Positions 34,245 through 43,908 of a DNA stretch of 64,000 nucleotides are shown here, in pieces. Each line of letters starts with the position of its first letter. Position 1 is the stretch's first letter. Made by a program: the position numbers and the translations under genes. The stretch is taken from assembly GCF_900141765.1 (NCBI RefSeq), contig NZ_FSRK01000002.1:434001-498000 (forward strand), in the 5' to 3' direction. The DNA comes from Epilithonimonas zeae. GTDB taxonomy: Bacteria; Bacteroidota; Bacteroidia; Flavobacteriales; Weeksellaceae. A model generated the notes under the pieces. The model ran no database searches. It was not told the origin of the DNA and was given only the letters and a program-made list of their open reading frames with translations.

Positions 34245-35351
34245 TTAGTTAATGAATGGCTTTATAACACCTGTATTGCTATCTCTGTCAACCTTATAAC
34301 CCAGATTATAAGTAACGCCAACTCCTAACGTTTGCTTTCTTTGTACTTTCTGAATCTGGTCGTGATCATACATTACATCTACCGTTACAGAAGTCGTAAT
34401 GTACTTGTTGAATTTTAGATTAAGAGCGCCGCTGTAATTGATATCAACTCTTTCCGAATGTTCCAGATAATTACTGAAGAAATTGATTTGGTTCACATAG
34501 GTTGCATCTTTGAAAAGTTTAATTTTATAAAGAACATTCACCATTGTACCAACCTCAGCTCTCATACTTTGCCCGTCTCTTTCCAAACCATAGTTGCCTT
34601 TGGTTTGAAGTTTTTTATCCAATACGAAGGTGAATTTCCCATTCAAAGGACGAACAATCAACTGGAAATTTTCATTGGGGTTATATGAAAGACCAATACC
34701 TAAATTAAGGTAACCTGGCGCCATAAATTTAGAAATTCTGTTATCATAAACCGGATCTGGTGTTGCAGAATAATTGAATCCCGGCGTGAACTGTGATAGA
34801 AACTGAAAACCGGTTGACAAATAATAATGCTGCGCCAACTCATAGCCGTAATTGGTCATAATGTTGATGTAATCATCTGTTTTTCTGGTAGATTGACCTG
34901 TAGAAGAAACAAAACCGTAACCTAACTGGATATTATTATCGAGATAATGTTTATCTTTTTTATAGACAATATTGTAATTCACCTTTCCAATGACACCAAT
35001 ATTGTTATTCCCTCCAGCATACCAATTGGCAAATGATGACTGGTTGAAAACTAAAGTATTTTGCCCAAATATAAACCAACGTTTCAATGTAGGTAAAGTC
35101 AAAATAGATGATGGTGTTAGCGGGCTTGCATCATTGTTAGGAACAATCACAACGCTATTATTGATTTGCACTTCATCTCTTTTCAAAGATTTGATATCAA
35201 TAATCCTCGGATTGGAAAGACTATCAAGATCTATAGATGTAGAGTCCCATTTTTTTTGACCGATAGAGTCGATGATTTTCTGATAATCAGTTACCTGTGC
35301 ATTAAAGAAAATGCCTAATAATAGGATAAACAACACCAATACCTTTTTCAT
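34245..35351 (-). CDS. DUF3078 outer-membrane protein (copy 2)
   Basis: 368 residues with a signal peptide (about 1-18) and an extra N-terminal Asp/Ser-rich segment (about 20-90). From FNQSSFANWYAGGNNNIG onward it parallels copy 1, including the TSVTVDVMYDHDQIQKVQ region near the end. Tandem arrangement and shared architecture point to duplication; the function is unknown. Confidence 0.82.
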   Translation of the reverse strand: MKKVLVLFILLLGIFFNAQVTDYQKIIDSIGQKKWDSTSIDLDSLSNPRIIDIKSLKRDEVQINNSVVIVPNNDASPLTPSSILTLPTLKRWFIFGQNTLVFNQSSFANWYAGGNNNIGVIGKVNYNIVYKKDKHYLDNNIQLGYGFVSSTGQSTRKTDDYINIMTNYGYELAQHYYLSTGFQFLSQFTPGFNYSATPDPVYDNRISKFMAPGYLNLGIGLSYNPNENFQLIVRPLNGKFTFVLDKKLQTKGNYGLERDGQSMRAEVGTMVNVLYKIKLFKDATYVNQINFFSNYLEHSERVDINYSGALNLKFNKYITTSVTVDVMYDHDQIQKVQRKQTLGVGVTYNLGYKVDRDSNTGVIKPFIN

Positions 35352-35369
35352 TAAGATCTAAATTTTAAA

Positions 35370-35377
35370 CAAAAATA
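35370..35377 (-). promoter_or_regulatory. Candidate -7 box for DUF3078 copy 2
   Basis: TATTTTTG on the minus strand, 19 bases before the ATG at 35351. The matching TTG is not clear. Confidence 0.4.
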
Positions 35378-35495
35378 ATAAAACTAAATTTCTAATAATC
35401 TGACTTTATAACCAAATTCACATTTATTGACCTGTTTTTTACAGACAAAATTACCTTTTTTCAAAATTGGCTGTAAAATTGAGAATGTAAAATCA

Positions 35496-36269
35496 ATGTT
35501 TTTAAAATCCTTCAATTTGCGATCTATTTTAGTACCAATTATTATGTTGGTTCTGATGTGGAGTTTTTTCCTGTTACAAAACATTGGATTTTTCCAAGGT
35601 TGTAATGGAGCTTTGATTCCTCTGATGCCGGAAGGACTAAAAGGCGTTCTCCTCGCTCCACTTTTACACGGAAGTCTGGATCACATTATCGGAAACTCTA
35701 TGCCGATTGCGATTCTCTTATTTTTACTTTTCGAATTTTATTCTAAAATAGCATTCCGTGTTTTTTTTATTGGCTGGATTGCAGCAGGATTATTGGTTTG
35801 GATGTTGCCTCCTATTGATATTACTACCGGAGAATGGAACTACAGCTGTATTATTGGCGCCAGCGGATTGGTTTACATGTTGGCATTTTTCATTTTTTTC
35901 AGTGGTGTTTTCCGTTGGAATATGAAATTACTGACCATTTCTATGGTTGTAGCTTTGTATTATGGAAGTTTGATTTGGGGAATTTTTCCGGAAGAATTTT
36001 TCTCCAATCTGGAAGAGCCGAGCAGAATCAGTTGGCAATCACATTTAGCAGGAAGTATTACTGGAGTTATTTTGTCAATTATTTTCAGAAAAATTGGCGA
36101 TAAAAAAAAGAAATACATCTGGGAATTCCCTAATTATTATAACGAAAAGGATGATAAAATCTGGCAAGAGTATATGGCCAATCATCCCGAAGATTTCGAA
36201 GAATTACCTCAATTGAAACAAGAATCTATTTGGGATTATCTGGATGAAATTCGGAAAAGAGAAAAATAA
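35496..36269 (+). CDS. Rhomboid family intramembrane serine protease (first)
   Basis: 257 residues from the ATG at 35496. Six hydrophobic segments with the rhomboid pair visible: Ser123 in GASGLVY and His183 in SHLAGSITG. HGSLDHIIGN (about residue 65) is the usual loop before the second segment. A cytoplasmic Asp/Glu-rich C-terminal tail is present. It cleaves membrane-anchored substrates within the bilayer; substrates here are unknown. A longer start at 35427 would add 23 unconserved residues. Confidence 0.9.
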   Translation: MFLKSFNLRSILVPIIMLVLMWSFFLLQNIGFFQGCNGALIPLMPEGLKGVLLAPLLHGSLDHIIGNSMPIAILLFLLFEFYSKIAFRVFFIGWIAAGLLVWMLPPIDITTGEWNYSCIIGASGLVYMLAFFIFFSGVFRWNMKLLTISMVVALYYGSLIWGIFPEEFFSNLEEPSRISWQSHLAGSITGVILSIIFRKIGDKKKKYIWEFPNYYNEKDDKIWQEYMANHPEDFEELPQLKQESIWDYLDEIRKREK

Positions 36270-36299
36270 TTCTTAATTTGGTCATAACACAAATGAGCT

Positions 36300-37406
36300 A
36301 TGACTTCCGAAGAATATCTTTACATTCTTGCGCTGAAACAGTGCAAAAACATTGGTAACATCAATCTTAAAAAGCTGATTGCAAATATCGGCTCAGCCAA
36401 AAAAGTTTGGGAATCTTCTACCAAATCTCTTCTTTCTACATCCGGAATTGGTAAACAAACAATTCAGAATATCGGGAATAAAGAATTTCTGCTCATTGCT
36501 GAAAAAGAAATTAAACTTTGTGAAAAACAAGGCATCAACATTATTTCTCAAACTGATCAACTCTATCCAAAACATCTTTTGAATTGCGACGATTCTCCCG
36601 TAGTTCTTTTTTACAAAGGAAATCTGAATCCTGACAGAAATCCTGTTAGTATGGTTGGAACCAGAAAAATGACTTCTTACGGAAAGACTTTTATTCAGGA
36701 TTTACTTGCCGGATTATCGGGTTCTAAAGTTTCGACAGTCAGTGGTTTGGCTTTAGGTGTGGATTCTTGCGTTCACGAAGAGTCTTTGAAAAATAAAATT
36801 CCAACCATTGCTGTTTTAGCACAAGGTTTAAGTTCGATTTATCCTGCCAGGAACAAAACTTTAGCCAATAAAATTCTTGAAAATAACGGCGCACTCATAA
36901 CTGAATATGCCTCTTTCGAAGGAATGGCCAAAGAAAATTTTTTACAAAGAAATAGAATCATCGCCGGATTTTCTTCCAATCTGATTGTCGTGGAAACGGC
37001 TTACGGTGGCGGCTCTGTTACCACTGTGAGTTTTGCCAACCAATACAATCGCGATATTTTTGCGTTGCCAGGTAAAATTACTGACATTTACAGTCAAGGT
37101 TGTAACCAGTTGATATCTCTTAACAAAGCCGAACCGATTGTCGATATCAATTCATTAATAAAAAATCTAAATTTCATTCCTCAAACCGAATTATTCCCCA
37201 AAGAAGAAGCCAAAATTGAAATTGATCCGGAGAAAAAAGATCATCACAAAATTTTAGCAATTATGACAGAAAATAAAACGATTTCTTTAGACGAATTAGC
37301 AGAAAAATCGGGCATTTTACATCACAAACTTTTGCCAATTCTTCTTGATTTAGAGATATATGGCTACATCAACTGTCTTTCCGGACGACAATATCAATTA
37401 AATTAA
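36300..37406 (+). CDS. dprA: DNA-processing protein DprA
   Basis: 368 residues. It loads RecA on incoming single-stranded DNA during natural transformation. The N-terminal SAM-like region has an LLSTSGIGKQ hairpin motif, and the Rossmann-like DprA core includes MVGTRKMTSYG, SGLALGVDS, LAQGLSSIYPARN, FLQRNRIIAGFS and ALPGKITDIYSQGCNQLI. A C-terminal winged-helix segment follows (about 310-368). It stands 30 bases after the rhomboid gene. Confidence 0.95.
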   Translation: MTSEEYLYILALKQCKNIGNINLKKLIANIGSAKKVWESSTKSLLSTSGIGKQTIQNIGNKEFLLIAEKEIKLCEKQGINIISQTDQLYPKHLLNCDDSPVVLFYKGNLNPDRNPVSMVGTRKMTSYGKTFIQDLLAGLSGSKVSTVSGLALGVDSCVHEESLKNKIPTIAVLAQGLSSIYPARNKTLANKILENNGALITEYASFEGMAKENFLQRNRIIAGFSSNLIVVETAYGGGSVTTVSFANQYNRDIFALPGKITDIYSQGCNQLISLNKAEPIVDINSLIKNLNFIPQTELFPKEEAKIEIDPEKKDHHKILAIMTENKTISLDELAEKSGILHHKLLPILLDLEIYGYINCLSGRQYQLN

Positions 37407-37540
37407 CAAAACCTACATTTTCGAAAATTGAAGTTATTTAATATTAAATTCAAATATTGTTAATACAAAAGATGTAATTATACATTATGCAAAAAACTTA
37501 ATCAATATCATTAAATTTTTAATAAAAATCAAAATATTAC

Positions 37541-37570
37541 TTGCGAAATTCGAAAAAGAAATTAAATTTG
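37541..37570 (+). promoter_or_regulatory. Promoter of gdhA
   Basis: TTG (37541-37543), 19-base spacer, TAAATTTG (37563-37570), 19 bases before the ATG at 37590. A good match to the flavobacterial vegetative consensus. Confidence 0.65.
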
Positions 37571-37589
37571 TTGTCATAATTGTACAACA

Positions 37590-38948
37590 ATGGAATTATT
37601 TAACGTTGAAGAAAAGATTCAGGAGTTTATGGCAAAAATCGAAGCCAAAAACCCTAACGAACCCGAGTTTATCCAAGCTGTAAAAGAAGTTGCGGTAACC
37701 GTAATCCCTTTCATCGCTACGAAAAAAGAATATACCGGAATGAAGCTCTTAGAGAGAATGGCAGAACCGGAAAGAGTAATCATCTTCCGTGTGCCTTGGA
37801 TTGATGATAAAGGAGAAATTCAGGTAAACAGAGGTTTCAGAATCCAGATGAATTCTGCAATCGGACCTTACAAAGGTGGAATCAGATTCCATCCAACGGT
37901 AAATCTTAGCGTATTGAAATTCTTAGCTTTTGAGCAAGTCTTCAAAAATAGTTTGACAACATTGCCAATGGGCGGTGGAAAAGGAGGTTCTGATTTTGAT
38001 CCTCAAGGAAAATCTGATATGGAAGTTATGCGTTTCTGCCAAGCTTTTATGATGGAACTTTGCAAACACATCGGTCCGGAAACCGATGTTCCTGCAGGAG
38101 ATATCGGAGTTGGCGCAAGAGAAATCGGGTACCTTTTCGGAATGTACAAAAAAATCAGAAATGAGTTTACCGGAGTTTTGACTGGTAAAGGTTTGGCTTA
38201 CGGAGGATCTTTGATCAGACCAGAAGCAACTGGTTATGGCGTTGTTTACTTCGCTGAGCAAATGCTGAAAACAATCAACGAAAAAATTGAAGGTAAAACG
38301 GTTGTAGTTTCAGGTTTCGGAAACGTGGCTTGGGGTGTTATCAAAAAAATTAATGACCTTGGTGGAAAAGTAGTTACTATTTCTGGCCCAGATGGTTATG
38401 TTTATGATAAAGACGGAATCTCTGGAGAAAAAATCGAATATCTTCTTGAACTGAGAGCTAGCGGAAACAACAGAGCTGAGGATTATGCTAAAAAATATCC
38501 GGAAGCACAATTCTTCGCTGGGAAGAGACCTTGGGAAGTAAAATGTGATATTGCTTTCCCTTCTGCAACTCAAAACGAATTAGATCTGGATGATGCAAGA
38601 GCATTGGTTGCAAATGGTTGTCTTTGTGTAACCGAAGCGGCGAATATGCCTTCGACTTTAGACGCTATCAATTATTTCCTGGATAATAAAGTATTATTCT
38701 CTCCTGGAAAAGCGTCTAACGCTGGTGGTGTGGCTACTTCCGGATTGGAGATGACACAAAACTCTATCAGACTGAACTGGACTTCCGACGAAGTAGATGC
38801 GAGATTGAAAGAGATTATGATTGGCATCCACAAAGCTTGTAGAGATTACGGTAAAGAAGAAGATGGTTTTGTAAACTATGTAAAAGGTGCAAACATCGCA
38901 GGTTTCGTAAAAGTAGCTGAGGCAATGTTGGCTCAAGGTGTAGTTTAA
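37590..38948 (+). CDS. gdhA: NADP-type glutamate dehydrogenase
   Basis: 452 residues, the size of the hexameric bacterial enzyme that makes glutamate from 2-oxoglutarate and ammonia. The substrate-binding region PYKGGIRFHPTV, the Lys-containing TLPMGGGKGGSDFDP and the GDIGVGAREIGY motif are intact. The nucleotide-binding motif GFGNVAWG is near residue 242. Strong promoter upstream and strong terminator downstream show a single-gene transcript. Confidence 0.97.
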   Translation: MELFNVEEKIQEFMAKIEAKNPNEPEFIQAVKEVAVTVIPFIATKKEYTGMKLLERMAEPERVIIFRVPWIDDKGEIQVNRGFRIQMNSAIGPYKGGIRFHPTVNLSVLKFLAFEQVFKNSLTTLPMGGGKGGSDFDPQGKSDMEVMRFCQAFMMELCKHIGPETDVPAGDIGVGAREIGYLFGMYKKIRNEFTGVLTGKGLAYGGSLIRPEATGYGVVYFAEQMLKTINEKIEGKTVVVSGFGNVAWGVIKKINDLGGKVVTISGPDGYVYDKDGISGEKIEYLLELRASGNNRAEDYAKKYPEAQFFAGKRPWEVKCDIAFPSATQNELDLDDARALVANGCLCVTEAANMPSTLDAINYFLDNKVLFSPGKASNAGGVATSGLEMTQNSIRLNWTSDEVDARLKEIMIGIHKACRDYGKEEDGFVNYVKGANIAGFVKVAEAMLAQGVV

Positions 38949-38970
38949 ACCAATTTCACTTGTTATAAAT

Positions 38971-39003
38971 AAAAATGCAACTCAATGATTGAGTTGCATT
39001 TTT
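38971..39003. terminator. Bidirectional terminator between gdhA and the cupin gene
   Basis: AAAAATGCAACTCAA (38971-38985) and TTGAGTTGCATTTTT (38989-39003) pair perfectly with a TGA loop, with T on one side and A on the other. Confidence 0.9.
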
Positions 39004-39026
39004 ATTTATTTTAGAATTGAAAACAA

Positions 39027-39908
39027 TTACTTAGGCAATCCTCTTTTCAAAGCATAATTGGCTCTTGCGATTGCTTTTTTCTCTTTCCAATTCATATAAT
39101 TAGCTTTGAAATTTTTCTTCATAAAATTATCAAAACCTCTTTGCACTGTAAGATTCCAAAGGGAATTGACTTTTACAGCAAAACTTTTATCCCAAGCTCT
39201 CAGAGAAAGAGAAAAACTTCCGTCCAGATATTTCATCCAGTGCCACCAACCTGTTGGCATAAAAAGCGTATCGCCGTGCTCCAAGAAACATTCTATACCT
39301 TCTACACCATCCAGTGCAGGGAAATTCTTGAAATCCGGATTCTCTATATCGTAATCTTCCAAAGCATAGGTCGCATATGGCAGACAGTACAACCTTTCTT
39401 TCCATTTATAATCAAAAAGAAGAACATGTTTTCTACCATTGAAATGCGTGTGGAAAATATGCGCCAAATCTATGTCATAATGCAAGAAAGTCACAGAACT
39501 TTTACCACCGAAAAACATACTTGGATATTTGTCCAGAAAACCACCCATCAATTCCTTTGGAGAAATATAATCATTCAGAATTTTTGGAGCGTGTTTTATG
39601 GGATCAAAGAAGAAGATTCTAAGATCAGTCGGTTCTCTTTGGATGAGGTCGATATAATCAGCAAACTTCATCTCGGTAGTCGGCGCATTGATTGGAGCCG
39701 CAGGATCCGCTTTTGCACTGTCATACAAAGGAACAGTTACATCGCCTACAACTTCCTTTATATAATCCATCGTCCATTTTTGGTAAGCCGGCCAGTTTCT
39801 CGCCATATTTTTTATCACAACAGGCTTGCGTGGTTTGAGATACTTTTCCAGAAAATCTTCTTTAGAAATATCGTCTACTATATCAATTGGTTTTAGAATG
39901 ATTCCCAT
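39027..39908 (-). CDS. Cupin-like (JmjC/Cupin_8) Fe(II)/2-oxoglutarate oxygenase candidate
   Basis: 293 residues, soluble. The pattern VVIKNMARNWPA near the N-terminus, the HxD pair in FLHYDIDLAHIF and the second His in MPTGWWHWM give a 2-His-1-carboxylate facial triad for iron. GRKHVLLFDYKW supplies the Lys/Arg region that binds 2-oxoglutarate. Family members hydroxylate proteins or small molecules, but the substrate is unknown. It is monocistronic with a -7 box before its start. Confidence 0.82.
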   Translation of the reverse strand: MGIILKPIDIVDDISKEDFLEKYLKPRKPVVIKNMARNWPAYQKWTMDYIKEVVGDVTVPLYDSAKADPAAPINAPTTEMKFADYIDLIQREPTDLRIFFFDPIKHAPKILNDYISPKELMGGFLDKYPSMFFGGKSSVTFLHYDIDLAHIFHTHFNGRKHVLLFDYKWKERLYCLPYATYALEDYDIENPDFKNFPALDGVEGIECFLEHGDTLFMPTGWWHWMKYLDGSFSLSLRAWDKSFAVKVNSLWNLTVQRGFDNFMKKNFKANYMNWKEKKAIARANYALKRGLPK

Positions 39909-39928
39909 ATTAATGTAATATTAAGGCA

Positions 39929-39936
39929 CAAATTTA
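39929..39936 (-). promoter_or_regulatory. Candidate -7 box for cupin gene
   Basis: TAAATTTG on the minus strand, 20 bases before the ATG at 39908. No TTG at the expected distance. Confidence 0.4.
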
Positions 39937-40131
39937 TTAAATTAATGTTTCCGAAGAGAAAAAACATTTCCTTTATTTATAACAATTACAAATAGTTTAA
40001 ATCTATATTATAATTTCTGATTTATAAATTAATCAGTCATTTAACTTTTTATCTTTTTTGCACTCCAAAAAAAACTTTGTAACATTTTGCAATTTTTAAT
40101 TACTAACTATTTAGTGATACAATTACTAACT

Positions 40132-42843
40132 ATGAAAAAATTATTATCAGTTCTATTTATCCTATCTTTTTCTATGATTGTTTTGGCACAAAAAACAATT
40201 TCCGGAGTGATAACCGATGCCGATGGAAAACCGCTTGCAAGCGCAAGTGTAACAGTTGAAGAACCAGGAAAAAATGCAATCCTAGCATACGGAATTTCCA
40301 ATGCAAAAGGGGAATACAAAGTTTCTGTAAACTCATCGGAAGGTAATCTGGATTTAAAAATTAAAGCCTTTAATCAGAAACCAATTACACAAACTATAAA
40401 AAACGAAGATCAAAAACTGAACTTCTCAATGGATTCTCAGGCTACAGAAATCCAGGAAGTGAGACTTAAAACAAAACTAATCACCAAAAAAGGCGACACC
40501 ATTTCATACGACTTAAAGTCTTTTGAAAATAAAAATGACAGAACCTTAGCTGATGTCTTGAAAAAAATCCCAGGGATTGAGGTTAACAAAGATGGAACTG
40601 TACTTTATCAAGGTGAAGCGATTAACAAATTCTATGTTAATGGAAAAGACTTGATGGAAGGCGGTTATGGAACAATCAATAACTCGTTGCCAAAAGATGC
40701 TGTTTCCAAAGTAGAGGTTTTGGAAAATCACCAGCCGGTAAGTATTCTTAGAGATAAAGTTCCTTCTGAACAAGCTGCTCTTAACATTAAGCTAAAAAAA
40801 TCTGTAACAATGACCGGTCGTGGAGAAATTGGAGCAGGCTTCAGTCCATTACTTTGGAATGTGAAATTAACACCAATGTTTTTTGGACAGAAAAATCAAT
40901 GGGTTGTTAATTACAAGGCTAATAATAATGGTGAAAGTGTTGAGAATGAAGGAAATCTTTTATCTTTTGGCAGTAGATGGGAAGGCAGAAGAAGCCAAGT
41001 ATCAGCAAACCGTTGGCTAAATGTAGAACAAGCTCAAACACCAGATTTACCAGAAAAAAGGTATTTATTGAATAATGTTCATTTTTTCTCTGCAAACCTA
41101 TTAACAAGTCCTTTCAAAAATAAAGAATGGGAACTAAAACTAAATGCTAATTACACCAACAATGCTATTGAAAGAGATTCATATTCTAATGAAATATTAG
41201 TTAACGGATCTAATATAGAAAGAACGATACATAATGATTTCTATACTAATAAAGCTAAAGGGGAAATGATCTTTACAAAGAATGCAAAAAAAGGCTTCTT
41301 TAAAAATACTACAACGTGGACAGGAATGTGGTCAGATAACCAAGCTGATGCTTTTAACCAAATAAGTGCGGACGAAAACCTTAATGCTCCTACATTTAAC
41401 TTTACAAACTCTTTAAGCACCATATTGCCTTGGAAGGATAAGTTATTCAATGTAATGAGCTATGTGAGTATCCAGAATGATAAACAAACATTAAGTTCGA
41501 GACCAGGAAGATATTCTAGCTTTGTCCCAGACCCATTATTTAGCACTCCTGAGCAATTTATTCCGAATAATTTTGAAGCATTACGTCAGTATATTTCTTT
41601 AAAAAGTATTAATACAACGCATTCTGCATCAGTTGGATTAAGCTATAGAAAATGGACTTTTACGCCAGAAGCTGGAATTAGTGTTAATTTCAATTCAATG
41701 AAATCAAATCTTAATGGAATTAATGGGAATGAATCAACTTTATATGGTTTGGATTATCAAAACAACATCAATTGGAATGAGGTTCAGCCTTATACACAAG
41801 TAGGTGTTAATTACAAATCTCAAAATATAAACTTGAATCTAACACTCCCAGTAAACTTTTATGGAATTGATTATAACGATAACTTAAGAGGAACAGGACA
41901 AGCGATCAATAAAACCAGATTTGAGCCTACTATGTTTGGTTCTTATGATTTTGCATCGTTTTTCAAACTTTGGATTTTTGGAAGTATTGCTAATAGTTTT
42001 GGAAATTTTGGAGATTTATATGCTGGAAATATTCTTACAAATCCAACCTTTGTACAAGTTAAGAGTTCTCAACTTCCTGAGACTACATCTAGAAATGCAA
42101 GTTCAAGATTAGAATATAGAAACCCGCTTAATAATTTATTCTTTAATGTAAGTTATAGAATAGGGAACAATACTAATAATTTGGTTACCAATCAGAGAAT
42201 ATCACCAAACGGAACAATCCTGTCAGAAATACTGGAAAGAGATAATACATCTACATCCAATAGTCAAAGAGCAGAAATAGGAAAATATTTTCCAAGTTTC
42301 AAAACAAACTTCTCTGTTAATTTTACGAATAGCAACAGTAAAAATTATAGTATGATAAGTGATGTGAATGAAGATTTTGAGACAATCAATGAAAGATTTT
42401 ATTCAATTAAAAATGAGGGTCAAGCTTTTGGTCTCAAATTCAATAACACATATTTTAGCTGGCTAAGCGTAGATTATAATCTAACAATGAACTGGAGAAA
42501 AAGTACAGATAACTCTAGCAATTTAACCAATAAAAACAGTGATTGGAATCACAATTTAGCTACATATATCTATCCTTCGGACAACCATACTTTCGGATTT
42601 ATATGGGATGATATAACAACAACTCTTGCTATGGAAAGCTATAGAAATTCATTTTTTGATGTTTCCTATCAATATACTTGGGTAAAAAAGAAAATTGATT
42701 TTGAGTTTAAGTGGTTAAACATTGGAAATAAAAAAGTTTATGAAACTATTTCTGTGAATACCCTTACCAACTCTATAAGAAGAAACACGTACAACATCCG
42801 TCCAAGCCAGTTTATGTTCACTGTAAAATTCAACTTCAAATAA
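40132..42843 (+). CDS. Outer-membrane beta-barrel protein with carboxypeptidase-regulatory-like N-terminus
   Basis: 903 residues from the ATG at 40132, where the signal peptide begins; an upstream TTG at 40087 would add 15 residues of no signal character. A carboxypeptidase-regulatory-like domain (about 20-95), a TonB-plug-like domain (about 110-220, including ADVLKKIPGIEVNKDGTVL and INKFYVNGKDLM) and a long barrel ending FMFTVKFNFK follow. The plug type is that of barrels usually paired with GLPGLI proteins in Flavobacteriia, as here. The ligand is unknown. Confidence 0.85.
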   Translation: MKKLLSVLFILSFSMIVLAQKTISGVITDADGKPLASASVTVEEPGKNAILAYGISNAKGEYKVSVNSSEGNLDLKIKAFNQKPITQTIKNEDQKLNFSMDSQATEIQEVRLKTKLITKKGDTISYDLKSFENKNDRTLADVLKKIPGIEVNKDGTVLYQGEAINKFYVNGKDLMEGGYGTINNSLPKDAVSKVEVLENHQPVSILRDKVPSEQAALNIKLKKSVTMTGRGEIGAGFSPLLWNVKLTPMFFGQKNQWVVNYKANNNGESVENEGNLLSFGSRWEGRRSQVSANRWLNVEQAQTPDLPEKRYLLNNVHFFSANLLTSPFKNKEWELKLNANYTNNAIERDSYSNEILVNGSNIERTIHNDFYTNKAKGEMIFTKNAKKGFFKNTTTWTGMWSDNQADAFNQISADENLNAPTFNFTNSLSTILPWKDKLFNVMSYVSIQNDKQTLSSRPGRYSSFVPDPLFSTPEQFIPNNFEALRQYISLKSINTTHSASVGLSYRKWTFTPEAGISVNFNSMKSNLNGINGNESTLYGLDYQNNINWNEVQPYTQVGVNYKSQNINLNLTLPVNFYGIDYNDNLRGTGQAINKTRFEPTMFGSYDFASFFKLWIFGSIANSFGNFGDLYAGNILTNPTFVQVKSSQLPETTSRNASSRLEYRNPLNNLFFNVSYRIGNNTNNLVTNQRISPNGTILSEILERDNTSTSNSQRAEIGKYFPSFKTNFSVNFTNSNSKNYSMISDVNEDFETINERFYSIKNEGQAFGLKFNNTYFSWLSVDYNLTMNWRKSTDNSSNLTNKNSDWNHNLATYIYPSDNHTFGFIWDDITTTLAMESYRNSFFDVSYQYTWVKKKIDFEFKWLNIGNKKVYETISVNTLTNSIRRNTYNIRPSQFMFTVKFNFK

Positions 42844-42863
42844 CACACTATTTTATTATAACC

Positions 42864-42898
42864 AAAAAGGTAGCGCGATTTTTTTCGTCTGCCTTTTT
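42864..42898 (+). terminator. Terminator between barrel and GLPGLI genes
   Basis: AAAAAGGTAG (42864-42873) pairs with CTGCCTTTTT (42889-42898), one G-T pair, loop rich in T. It ends 35 bases before the GLPGLI gene. Confidence 0.65.
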
Positions 42899-42933
42899 AT
42901 TTTTCTTAATTTTAAATCACTAAATCTTTAGTT

Positions 42934-43836
42934 ATGAAGAAAACATTTTTATTATTGATGATTACTTTGAGCTTAGCATCATTTGCTCAAGGAACAAGGA
43001 TTATGTATGAGTACAAGTTCGCTTCTAATCTCGAAAAGAAAGATTCGCTTGAGACAGAATTGATGTATCTGGACATCAAAAAAGACGGCAGCAAGTTCTA
43101 CAGCAGGCAGAAATTTGTAAGTGATTCTACAAGAGATGCCTATTTTAAAAAGCAAATTGCAACAGGTTCTACCAATTTTAACTACCGTGGCGGAAATGGA
43201 GGCAAAATTGGATATTCGGTTTCCAAATCTTATCCGGATTTCAATATCGTTTTACATACCGGTATTGGTAACTCTAGATTCAGTGTTAAAAATGAAAATC
43301 CTATGGCCTGGAAAATACTTCCTGATAAGAAGACAATTGATAAATTCGAAGTTCAAAAAGCAACGCTCGACTTCGGTGGAAGAACCTGGACGGCTTGGTT
43401 TTCTCAGGATTTTCCTTTTCAGGACGGACCTTATAAATTTTCAGGATTACCAGGTTTGATTTTGGAAATGGAAGATTCTACTGGAACGCATATATTCAAG
43501 TTTGTTGGCAGCAAAAAGTTTGATGAAGTTGAGAAAATTGAAAAAGAAGAAATCGGAAGTACACGTGGCGGGATTGTTGTAAAAACATTCGGTGTTCCTG
43601 GCGGAAAAGAAATCGAGGTTTCTGAAGAGCAGTTCAAAAAACAGTGGAAAGAATACAAAAATGATCCTGTAAAAGATACACGCCAGATGCTATCACAAGG
43701 AAATATGAAGCTAACGCTGAATATTGATGGAAAAATGATGTCGGAACCTTCAGAGGTTCTGCGGGCAATGGAAAAAAATCAAAGAGAGGAAATCAAAAAT
43801 AATAACAACAAAATTGAACCAGCTCTTTACCCTTAA
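42934..43836 (+). CDS. GLPGLI family protein
   Basis: 300 residues. Signal peptide (about 1-18), then a beta-rich periplasmic domain with the diagnostic GLPGLI at residues 171-176 (inside PYKFSGLPGLILEM) and a Lys/Glu-rich tail ending NNKIEPALYP. GLPGLI proteins are confined largely to Bacteroidota, lie next to TonB-type barrels and have no established function. The terminator after the barrel gene may separate the transcripts. Confidence 0.92.
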   Translation: MKKTFLLLMITLSLASFAQGTRIMYEYKFASNLEKKDSLETELMYLDIKKDGSKFYSRQKFVSDSTRDAYFKKQIATGSTNFNYRGGNGGKIGYSVSKSYPDFNIVLHTGIGNSRFSVKNENPMAWKILPDKKTIDKFEVQKATLDFGGRTWTAWFSQDFPFQDGPYKFSGLPGLILEMEDSTGTHIFKFVGSKKFDEVEKIEKEEIGSTRGGIVVKTFGVPGGKEIEVSEEQFKKQWKEYKNDPVKDTRQMLSQGNMKLTLNIDGKMMSEPSEVLRAMEKNQREEIKNNNNKIEPALYP

Positions 43837-43860
43837 TTAGACATAAAACACTATTTTTAT

Positions 43861-43885
43861 AGTCCTCTTTCGAGAGGACTTTTTT
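43861..43885 (+). terminator. Terminator after GLPGLI gene
   Basis: AGTCCTCT (43861-43868), TTCG tetraloop, AGAGGACT (43873-43880), then T to 43885. Confidence 0.9.
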
Positions 43886-43908
43886 GTGTTAATTTTTAAA
43901 AATTTAAA

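Noticed and set aside
39141-39896. Plus-strand frame of 251 codons over the cupin gene
   Set aside because: Antisense to a gene with an intact iron-binding motif set; no signal of its own and no upstream promoter.
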